Of a DNA stretch of 33,072 bases, positions 27,130 through 33,072 are shown one piece after another. Source of the stretch: an uncultured Gammaproteobacteria bacterium (GTDB taxonomy: Bacteria; Pseudomonadota; Gammaproteobacteria; Magnimaribacterales; Magnimaribacteraceae); the NCBI GenBank assembly GCA_913045055.1, contig CAJWPI010000018.1:1-33072 (forward strand). Reading direction: 5' to 3'. Within the stretch, counting starts at the first letter, position 1. Every line of letters begins with the position of its first letter. A program made the position numbers and the translations under genes. The notes below the pieces were generated by a model. It worked only from the letters and a program-made list of their open reading frames with translations, was not told where the DNA came from and made no database searches.

Positions 27130-29712
27130 TTACGGCTTACTCGTTTCAATAGTTAAGGTAGGTAAAACAGCATTCTCTGCGGCTTCCTTGTAAGAAGCAA
27201 TTTCATGGAAATTAAGATATCTATATACTTCTGGACCCATTGTATTAATTTCTTCCATATATTTTTGGTATTCTTCATTAGAAGGAAGGTAACCTAATAT
27301 AGCAGAAATAGCAGATAATTCAGCTGAAGCTAAGAAGACATCAGCGCCATTTCCAAGTCTGTTAGGGAAATTTCTTGTAGAAGTAGAAATAACCGTTGAG
27401 TTGTCCTCAACTCTTGCTTGATTACCCATACAAAGAGAACAACCAGGAACTTCAGTTCTAGCTCCTGATTCTTTAAAGATATCGTAATATTTCTCTTCTA
27501 TCAATTGATGCTCATCCATCTTAGTAGGAGGAACTATCCATAATCGAGTGGGAACGCTTTTTGTTTTCTTTAACAAGTTTCCTGCAGCTCTGAAATGTCC
27601 AATATTTGTCATACATGAACCTATAAAGACTTCATCTATTTTTGTATTAGAAACTTCTGATAGAGGTTTAATGTCATCTGGATCATTAGGACATGCAAGG
27701 AGAGGTTCCTTGATTTCATCTAAGTTAATTTCAATTTCTGCAGCATATTCTGCATCATTATCTGCTTCAAGGAGTTCAGGTTTTTTTAACCAAGATTCCA
27801 TTGCTTGAGCTCTCCTTTCAATAGTCCTTTCATCTCCATACCCTTCTGCAATTAGCCATCTAAGTAAAACTATATTTGAATTTAGATATTCGATAATAGG
27901 TTCCTTATTAAGTTTTATAGTACAGCCTGATGAAGATCTTTCAGCTGAGGCATCTGATAGTTCAAAGGCTTGTTCAACTTTTAGGTTAGGTAATCCTTCT
28001 ATCTCTAAACATCTTCCAGAAAAAACATTTATTTTTCCTTCTTTTTCAAGAGTTAGCTGACCGGAGTTTAAAGCTGCGTAAGGAATAGCATTGACCAGAT
28101 CTCTTAAGGTAATACCTGGTTGCATATTTCCTGTAAATTTAACCAGAACAGACTCTGGCATATCTAAAGGCATTGAGCCTAATGTTGCCCCAAAAGCTAC
28201 TAAACCAGATCCAGCAGGGAAACTTATTCCGAGAGGGAATCTTGTATGGGAATCGCCTCCAGTTCCAACCATGTCTGGAAGTAACATTCTATTCATCCAA
28301 GAATGAATAATCCCATCACCTGGTTTAAGCGCTACCCCGCCCCTTGTCTGTATAAATTCGGGTAAAGAATGATGAGTTTCTACATCGGAAGGTTTTGGAT
28401 ATGCAACTGTATGACAAAAAGATTGCATTACAAGATCAGCAGAAAATCCTAAACAAGCTAATTCTTTAAGTTCATCTCTTGTCATAGGTCCGGTAGTATC
28501 TTGACTGCCTACTGTCGAAAGTCTTGGTTCACAGTAAGTCCCTGGTCTTATGCCCTCTACACCGCAAGCCCTGCCTACCATCTTTTGCGCCAAGGTATAA
28601 CCCTTTCCACTTTCTTTTTGACTTTCAGGTCTTATGAAAACCTTTGAACTTTTTTCAGAAAGCGTCTCTCTTGTTCTGTCAGTTAGAGAACGACCTATTA
28701 TTAAAGGAATTCTTCCTCCAGCCCTTACCTCATCTAAAAGAGTAGGGTTTTTTAACTCAAAAGAACACAAGTCTTTCCCAGAACTATTAGATATGATTTT
28801 TCCTTGATGAGGATAGATATCTATAGTATCTCCCAATTCCATTTTAGTTACATCACATTCAATAGCTAAAGTTCCAGAATCTTCTAAAGTATTAAAGAAA
28901 ATAGGTGCTATCTTGCCTCCTAAACAAATTCCTCCTGTTCTTTTATTAGGTATGTAAGGTATATCATCTCCTATATGCCATAAAAGTGAATTTGTGGCAG
29001 ATTTTCGTGAGGAACCTGTTCCAACAACATCCCCTACAAAAGCAACTGGATTTCCAGATTCTTCAAGTTTATTGATAGTTCCAATGGGATCTTCAAAGTC
29101 TGTATTTTTTAGCATTGTAAGAGCATGAAGCGGAATATCAGGCCTTGACCAAGCTTCAGGACCAGGAGATAAATCATCAGTATTTATTTCTCCCTCAACC
29201 TTTAAAACTTTTGCAGTAATAACATCAGGAATTTGAGGTTTTTTTAAAAACCATTCAGCTTCTGCCCAAGAAGTAATTACCTTTTTAGCTCTTTTATTAC
29301 TTTTCGATAGTTCAAAAATATCGTGAAAGGCATCAAAAATTAACAATGTATTAGATAAAGCCTCTACAGCTATATCTCCAATTTCTTCATTGTGTAAAAG
29401 ATTAATTAAAGGTTGAATGTTATAACCTCCTAACATTGTTCCTAGGAGCCTGGTAGCTGAATCTGGTGATATTAAGGGAGTTAAAGTATCGCTATTAGCA
29501 ATATCAGAAAGAAATGCTGCTTTTATATAGGCAGCTTGATCTACTCCTGCAGGGATTCTGTTTGTAAGAAGATCTAAGATAAGTTTTTCTTCTCCTGCAG
29601 GGGGTTTTTTTATTAATTCCACAAGATCCGCAACCTGCTGAGTGTTTAAAGCAAGAGGAGGAATACCTTGAGATAATCGTTCTTTCTCGTGTTTCTTATA
29701 TTCTTCAAGCAT
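27130..29712 (-). CDS. acnB: Aconitate hydratase B / 2-methyl-cis-aconitate hydratase AcnB
   Basis: AcnB isomerises citrate and isocitrate in the TCA cycle; the E. coli enzyme also hydrates 2-methyl-cis-aconitate to 2-methylisocitrate. The 860 residues (E. coli 865) have the AcnB-specific N-terminal HEAT-like domain (about 1-160), then the swivel domain (about 165-370), then the three catalytic domains. The [4Fe-4S] cysteines are C700 in G-S-C-M-T-N and C758/C761 in P-G-C-S-L-C-M-G. With prpBCD in the same window and no acnD, this enzyme probably closes the methylcitrate cycle. It has its own upstream gap (29713-29816) shared with the divergent DUF1289 gene. Confidence 0.97.
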   Translation of the reverse strand: MLEEYKKHEKERLSQGIPPLALNTQQVADLVELIKKPPAGEEKLILDLLTNRIPAGVDQAAYIKAAFLSDIANSDTLTPLISPDSATRLLGTMLGGYNIQPLINLLHNEEIGDIAVEALSNTLLIFDAFHDIFELSKSNKRAKKVITSWAEAEWFLKKPQIPDVITAKVLKVEGEINTDDLSPGPEAWSRPDIPLHALTMLKNTDFEDPIGTINKLEESGNPVAFVGDVVGTGSSRKSATNSLLWHIGDDIPYIPNKRTGGICLGGKIAPIFFNTLEDSGTLAIECDVTKMELGDTIDIYPHQGKIISNSSGKDLCSFELKNPTLLDEVRAGGRIPLIIGRSLTDRTRETLSEKSSKVFIRPESQKESGKGYTLAQKMVGRACGVEGIRPGTYCEPRLSTVGSQDTTGPMTRDELKELACLGFSADLVMQSFCHTVAYPKPSDVETHHSLPEFIQTRGGVALKPGDGIIHSWMNRMLLPDMVGTGGDSHTRFPLGISFPAGSGLVAFGATLGSMPLDMPESVLVKFTGNMQPGITLRDLVNAIPYAALNSGQLTLEKEGKINVFSGRCLEIEGLPNLKVEQAFELSDASAERSSSGCTIKLNKEPIIEYLNSNIVLLRWLIAEGYGDERTIERRAQAMESWLKKPELLEADNDAEYAAEIEINLDEIKEPLLACPNDPDDIKPLSEVSNTKIDEVFIGSCMTNIGHFRAAGNLLKKTKSVPTRLWIVPPTKMDEHQLIEEKYYDIFKESGARTEVPGCSLCMGNQARVEDNSTVISTSTRNFPNRLGNGADVFLASAELSAISAILGYLPSNEEYQKYMEEINTMGPEVYRYLNFHEIASYKEAAENAVLPTLTIETSKP

Positions 29713-29780
29713 AGAAACTGAAAAGTGAGTTTAAAGGGAGCTATTCTTTAGATCATTTTATCACATAAAGCATATAGAAG

Positions 29781-29808
29781 TTGCGTTCAAAAGAGTTCTA
29801 GCTATTAT
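29781..29808 (+). promoter_or_regulatory. Possible promoter for the DUF1289-miaE pair
   Basis: TTGCGT (29781-29786) and TATTAT (29803-29808) are separated by 16 bases within the 104-base divergent gap (29713-29816). Transcription would start at about the ATG at 29817, so the mRNA would have almost no leader. The hexamers are moderate matches and AT-rich background makes chance likely. No clear acnB promoter or other element is recognised in the gap. Confidence 0.3.
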
Positions 29809-29816
29809 ACGAATGT

Positions 29817-30272
29817 ATGGAAAGAAAGGTTAAAACGCCCTGCATTGGAGTTTGCTCTACTGTTTTTGGAGATGAGGTTTGTAGAGGTTGCAAAAGATTT
29901 CAGCATGAAGTAATTAAGTGGAATAGCTATACAGATATTGAGAAAGAACAGGTATGGAATAGATTGGAGTCTTTAAAAATACTAATAATGAAATCAAAAA
30001 TTGTTATTAAAGACTCTTTATTGCTGAAAACTAAACTGGACCTTTTAAAGATATCTTATTACGAGAAGATAGATCCTTATTGTTGGGTTTTTGATCTTAT
30101 AAAACAAGCAAGTCAATCTATACTTAACCTTTCAGAATTTGGTATAGAGCCTTTATCTGGATCAACTGATAATTTAGTTGACCTCAAGCAAGCAATAGAG
30201 GAGGAACTTTTTACACTTTCTGAAGCTCACTATCAAAGGTATTTTAAACTTGAAGATCATTATCGTGAATAA
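29817..30272 (+). CDS. DUF1289 (YdhL-like) cysteine-motif protein with C-terminal extension
   Basis: The first about 55 residues form a DUF1289 domain: C9-I-G-V-C13 and C22-R-G-C25-K-R27, then W-N-S-Y-T-D-I-E-K-E-Q-V-W-N-R. The four cysteines could bind iron or zinc; the domain has no firmly established function. Most DUF1289 proteins are only about 60-90 residues. Here a further 95 residues follow, a mixed helical segment with Y-Y-E-K-I-D-P-Y-C-W and a Glu-rich end, which I do not recognise. The gene overlaps miaE by up to 23 bases, so the two are probably translated together; a link with tRNA modification is only suggested by position. Confidence 0.75.
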   Translation: MERKVKTPCIGVCSTVFGDEVCRGCKRFQHEVIKWNSYTDIEKEQVWNRLESLKILIMKSKIVIKDSLLLKTKLDLLKISYYEKIDPYCWVFDLIKQASQSILNLSEFGIEPLSGSTDNLVDLKQAIEEELFTLSEAHYQRYFKLEDHYRE

Positions 30273-30852
30273 TTCCTGGAAAAAGGTCTTAATTGAATCA
30301 ACGCCTCAAAAGTGGATAGATAGAGCTCTTAAATCTTTAGATATTTTACTTCTTGATCACGCGCATTGTGAAAAAAAAGCTGCAACAACAATCATTTCTC
30401 TTATACACAAGTATCCTGAAAAGAATTTAACTCAGTATCTGCTACCTGTTGCCAGGGAAGAACTTTTACATTTTGAGCAAGTCACAGAATTATTAAAGAA
30501 GAGAGGCATACCCTATAAAAAACTTAAATCTGGACCCTATGCAAGAAGCTTATATCAAAAAATATCTTCAGAAGAACCATATCGTCTTAAAGATTCTCTA
30601 TTAATATGTGCCTTGATAGAAGCAAGGTCCTGTGAGCGCTTTCAATGTCTCGTGCCTTTTTTAAAAGGATCTTTACAATCTTTTTATAGTAGACTTTATG
30701 AATCAGAGTCAAGACATTGTGAGTTGTACTTAAATCTATATACCAAGATTTTTAAGGAAGACTGGAGTTTGAGGCTTAAGCCACTTTCTAGACTAGAATC
30801 TAACTTAATTAATAAGGCCGATCCTCTTTTCAGGTTTCACAGCGGCTTTTAA
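30250..30852 (+). CDS. miaE: tRNA-(ms2io6A37) hydroxylase MiaE
   Basis: MiaE is a non-haem diiron monooxygenase that hydroxylates 2-methylthio-N6-isopentenyladenosine at position 37 of tRNAs reading UNN codons. The 200-residue four-helix protein shows the likely metal ligands E41 (in H-A-H-C-E-K-K), E71-x2-H74 (R-E-E-L-L-H-F), E124 (E-A-R-S-C-E-R-F) and E153-x2-H156 (S-E-S-R-H). The start is uncertain: TTG at 30250 or GTG at 30265, both inside the DUF1289 gene. The latter removes five residues that are not family-conserved and may be the true start. The stop lies 3 bases from the convergent end of umuC. The enzyme needs MiaA and MiaB, which must be encoded elsewhere. Confidence 0.92.
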   Translation: MKIIIVNNSWKKVLIESTPQKWIDRALKSLDILLLDHAHCEKKAATTIISLIHKYPEKNLTQYLLPVAREELLHFEQVTELLKKRGIPYKKLKSGPYARSLYQKISSEEPYRLKDSLLICALIEARSCERFQCLVPFLKGSLQSFYSRLYESESRHCELYLNLYTKIFKEDWSLRLKPLSRLESNLINKADPLFRFHSGF

Positions 30853-30855
30853 GCT

Positions 30856-32121
30856 CTACCTTACCACCAATAAATCATTCCAATTTGTTGTGTACTTGGG
30901 TGATTGTAAATATCTTTGCATTGACCAGGGCTTTTTTATGCCTTGCGCTGCAAAAGTAACTTTTACCTCGCCAGTGCCATTAATCTTGTCTATGGTCTCC
31001 ATGAGTTTTTCACTTTTTGGTCGCTTACATTCTGGTATGAAAAAATCAGATTGATAAATACCTTTGTCATAAAAATCACTTAACATCACGCCCGCTTTTA
31101 TGAAGTTGTAACCTTTTTTGTAAATTTTTTTTGAGAGTTTTCTTGTGGCATATAAAATATCGCGGGTATCATTTGTTGGTGTGTTGAGTCTGTAGCTTAA
31201 AATATTACTGTATTGTTGGTCTTGCAGTCTAAAAGGGTTTGTTCTCATAAATACAGAGACCACCCTGCAGTATTGTTTCTCATGTCTTAGCTTCTCTGCT
31301 GCTCTTGCTGCATAATCACTTATAGCTTCATTAATTGATTCTAGAGTTGTCACTTTCTTACCAAATGTTCTACTAACCACTATTTCTTTTTTAGTTGTTG
31401 GATGTTCTTCTAGACCAATACAAGGATATCCTCTTAATTCCATTACAGTTCTTTCTAAGACAATACTAAATCTTCTTCTAATTAACTTTATATCGGTATC
31501 TGCTAGTTCAAGGGCTGTTGTAATGCCCATTTTATTAAGGTGTTTTCTTAATTTACTACCTACGCCCCAGACTTCTCCGACTGGCATGATAGACATAAGT
31601 TTTCTCTGTCTTTCTAGCTTAGATAAATCAACAACACCCTGTGTAGCTGAATATTTTTTTGCACCATAACTAGCAGCTTTAGCGAGAGTCTTTGTTGGTC
31701 CTATACCAACACGAACAGGCATGCCAGTCCAGCACCTGACTCTTTCCTGACATTCATAACCAAACTCTTTTAGATCAGTACAGAAGTTTATACCACTGAG
31801 ATCTAAGAAAGCTTCATCTATACTGTAAATTTCCATACGTGGTGTCAAGCCTTCAAGTGTCTGCATAACTCTAGTTGATATATCTGCATACAATTCATAG
31901 TTTGAAGAGAAAGCTACCCCTCCTTTTTTACTAAAAGAGTCTTTTATTTTGAACCAAGGTTCACACATCTTTATACCAATATTTTTTGCCTCTTTAGAAA
32001 GCGCAACAACGCAGCCATCATTATTTGAGAGAACAACGACTGGTACATTTTTTAGATCAGGTCTAAATACCCTTTCACAAGATGCATAAAAGCTATTGCA
32101 ATCAACTAGGGCGTAGGTCAT
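30856..32121 (-). CDS. umuC: DNA polymerase V catalytic subunit UmuC
   Basis: UmuC is the Y-family translesion polymerase that works with processed UmuD after DNA damage. The 421 residues (E. coli 422) carry the catalytic acidic residues D7 in [10 protein letters not shown] and D102-E103 in S-I-D-E-A-F-L-D-L. The S-N-N-D-G-C-V-V-A steric-gate region, helix-hairpin-helix and little-finger domains follow, and the C-terminal W-S-M-Q-R-x-x-x-S-P-x-Y-T-T-x-W block is typical of UmuC. It starts 3 bases after umuD, so both come from the SOS-controlled transcript. Some stretches look richer in G+C than neighbouring genes, which would fit a transferred umuDC cassette, but this is only an impression. 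Confidence 0.97.
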   Translation of the reverse strand: MTYALVDCNSFYASCERVFRPDLKNVPVVVLSNNDGCVVALSKEAKNIGIKMCEPWFKIKDSFSKKGGVAFSSNYELYADISTRVMQTLEGLTPRMEIYSIDEAFLDLSGINFCTDLKEFGYECQERVRCWTGMPVRVGIGPTKTLAKAASYGAKKYSATQGVVDLSKLERQRKLMSIMPVGEVWGVGSKLRKHLNKMGITTALELADTDIKLIRRRFSIVLERTVMELRGYPCIGLEEHPTTKKEIVVSRTFGKKVTTLESINEAISDYAARAAEKLRHEKQYCRVVSVFMRTNPFRLQDQQYSNILSYRLNTPTNDTRDILYATRKLSKKIYKKGYNFIKAGVMLSDFYDKGIYQSDFFIPECKRPKSEKLMETIDKINGTGEVKVTFAAQGIKKPWSMQRYLQSPKYTTNWNDLLVVR

Positions 32122-32124
32122 GGT

Positions 32125-32553
32125 TTAATAAGTGTTTATTGCAGCAATTACGACGCCAGCAATTTCTAGTTCTTCGTCTTCCTTTATGAATATAGGGGCA
32201 TACTTGGAGTTCTCTGAGGCAAGACAAACTTTTGGCTTAGTTAAGAGCCTTTTACATGTATAAGATCCATTGATAGCAGCAATCACAATACTTTTATGTT
32301 TAGGCTCTACACTTCTATCAACAATTAGTATGGCACCATCACCGATAAATGCATCTACCATGGAATCTCCACTGACGCGAACGAAATAGGTAGCTGCTGG
32401 GTTTTTAATTAAGTATTCATTTAAATCAATAGGACGTTCGATATAATCATCAGCTGGACTTGGCCACCCAACACGAACTTTATTTAAAAAATAAGGGATT
32501 TCTGCAAGGGGAAAATCTCCCTCTGAAGTGTCACCCAGATACTTTACAACCAT
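32125..32553 (-). CDS. umuD: DNA polymerase V accessory subunit UmuD (LexA-like autoprotease)
   Basis: UmuD removes its own N-terminus when RecA is activated, and the processed dimer supports UmuC. The 142 residues have the protease pair S64 in S-G-D-S-M-V-D and K101 in T-C-K-R, 37 residues apart as in E. coli (S60, K97). The cleavage site aligns at V28-G29 in R-V-G-W-P-S-P-A, where E. coli has C24-G25; valine in this position is unusual. It is read directly from the LexA-boxed promoter and is followed after 3 bases by umuC. Length is close to that in E. coli (139). The N-terminal arm lacks a DNA-binding domain, which excludes LexA. Confidence 0.96.
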   Translation of the reverse strand: MVVKYLGDTSEGDFPLAEIPYFLNKVRVGWPSPADDYIERPIDLNEYLIKNPAATYFVRVSGDSMVDAFIGDGAILIVDRSVEPKHKSIVIAAINGSYTCKRLLTKPKVCLASENSKYAPIFIKEDEELEIAGVVIAAINTY

Positions 32554-32566
32554 AAGGATTAATTAA

Positions 32567-32596
32567 AATTATACTGTATATATATACAGTATAATT
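32567..32596. promoter_or_regulatory. Consensus LexA box inside a 30-base perfect palindrome with a TATAAT on each strand
   Basis: The core CTGTATATATATACAG (32574-32589) is identical to the E. coli SOS-box consensus. It is flanked symmetrically: ATTATA at 32568-32573, which is a -10 TATAAT reading towards umuD, and TATAAT at 32590-32595 reading towards the gene at 32643. With one more base pair on each side the perfect palindrome spans 32567-32596. LexA bound here would cover the region between -35 and -10 of both promoters. No strong -35 hexamer is visible on either side. Confidence 0.93.
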
Positions 32597-32642
32597 AACA
32601 ACACATTTTGTAAAGCTTTTAACTTAAAATGATTCTAGTAAT

Positions 32643-33072
32643 ATGGATAAGGACATGAAGATTTGGATAGGTATTGTAGTTATTTATGCAGGATTTTTTT
32701 TCTGGTACACAGATATTGGAGGAAAGTTAGACGAAGAAGAAATTGAGTTTTTCTTAGAAAAAATAGAAGAAAATGCTTCTGCTAACTCTGTTGATTTAAT
32801 ACAGATCAGCTTCATTAAGCGCTTTATGGAAGAAGATACAGGCAGACAATTTCTTATGGTTAATAATATTGATATGGATGAAGATCCAGAAGATGTTGAG
32901 GGAGCAGAACCAGGAGAGTCAGCAGAAAGTTTGCTTGATCGATATATGGAGCATATGTATTCGCAACTTCTTAAAAGAGCTTGTCACCCTATTTTTGCAG
33001 GTTACGCGATTCATCCGTCAATGGATATAGTGGGAATAGAGGGAGCAGAGATATGGGATCAAGCTGCCTTAA
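32643..33072 (+). CDS. Membrane-anchored protein of unknown function, SOS-box adjacent (3' end outside window)
   Basis: An open frame begins with ATG at 32643 and runs to the window edge without a stop (143 codons seen). The N-terminus is M-D-K-D-M-K followed by one hydrophobic segment (about 7-22, I-W-I-G-I-V-V-I-Y-A-G-F-F-F-W-Y), so it is probably anchored in the inner membrane with the rest in the periplasm or cytoplasm. A strongly acidic stretch follows (residues 30-43 and 77-95, with D-M-D-E-D-P-E-D-V-E-G). I do not recognise the family. It diverges from umuD; a TATAAT at 32590-32595 next to the LexA box would start its transcript near 32602, leaving a leader of about 40 bases. No good Shine-Dalgarno sequence is visible. 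Confidence 0.7.
   Translation, partial: MDKDMKIWIGIVVIYAGFFFWYTDIGGKLDEEEIEFFLEKIEENASANSVDLIQISFIKRFMEEDTGRQFLMVNNIDMDEDPEDVEGAEPGESAESLLDRYMEHMYSQLLKRACHPIFAGYAIHPSMDIVGIEGAEIWDQAAL

Noticed and set aside
32574-32589. TA-rich tract as a simple dinucleotide repeat
   Set aside because: The CTGT and ACAG arms and the position before umuD identify it as a LexA operator.
30856-32596. umuDC as part of a prophage or plasmid insertion
   Set aside because: No integrase, transposase, attachment repeat or other mobile gene is visible; slight G+C differences alone are not enough.
1-33072. tRNA, rRNA, CRISPR arrays, riboswitches, insertion sequences
   Set aside because: No cloverleaf, repeat-spacer pattern, conserved leader structure or transposase frame was seen; the longest gaps (about 120, 104 and 89 bases) are too short for most of these.

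Overview
The window is a dense, AT-rich bacterial chromosome segment (about one third G+C by eye). Genes are separated by a few bases or overlap, and no gene-free stretch exceeds about 120 bases. The protein families are gammaproteobacterial. The block leuC-leuD-leuB-asd-fimV-truA-trpF-trpB-trpA-accD-folC-SPOR-cvpA-purF follows the order known from Pseudomonas/Xanthomonas-type genomes. The low G+C, compact spacing and shortened accessory proteins point to a streamlined marine gammaproteobacterium such as the SAR86 clade. That assignment is inference; no rRNA or tRNA gene is present to confirm it.

Layout. (1) 1-1408, plus strand: the end of mazG and a lysophospholipid acyltransferase. (2) 1483-4110: topA behind its own promoter. 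(3) 4168-5728: lexA (minus) and a cytosolic 5'-nucleotidase (plus) diverge from a 58-base gap containing one perfect LexA box. (4) 5795-10538, plus: thrH, then prpB-prpC-prpD (2-methylcitrate cycle for propionyl-CoA) and a glutathione S-transferase. (5) 10605-13348, minus: a secreted penicillin/acyl-homoserine-lactone acylase-type hydrolase overlapped by a HAD hydrolase gene. (6) 13469-27126, plus: a nearly gapless biosynthetic run of aroC, leuCDB, asd, a very small FimV-like protein, truA, trpF, trpB, trpA, accD, folC, a SPOR protein, cvpA and purF. (7) 27130-29712, minus: acnB, whose stop codon is 3 bases from that of purF. (8) 29817-30852, plus: a DUF1289 protein and miaE. (9) 30856-32553, minus: umuD-umuC behind a consensus LexA box set in a 30-base perfect palindrome. 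(10) 32643 to the window end, plus: a membrane-anchored protein of unknown function that diverges from umuDC, cut by the window edge.

How the genes connect. PrpD and PrpC need an aconitase-type partner to hydrate 2-methyl-cis-aconitate. No acnD/prpF is present, and AcnB encoded in this window is the natural candidate. Amino-acid (Leu, Trp, Thr/Ser, Asp family, chorismate), fatty-acid, folate and purine synthesis are represented. A small SOS regulon is visible: LexA, UmuD and UmuC. The two divergent partners, the 5'-nucleotidase and the unknown membrane protein, share LexA sites with them and are probably SOS-controlled too. I found no CRISPR array, insertion sequence, tRNA, rRNA or riboswitch. 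I also saw no obviously new multi-gene system; the most unusual signals are the two bidirectional SOS control regions and the miniature FimV.
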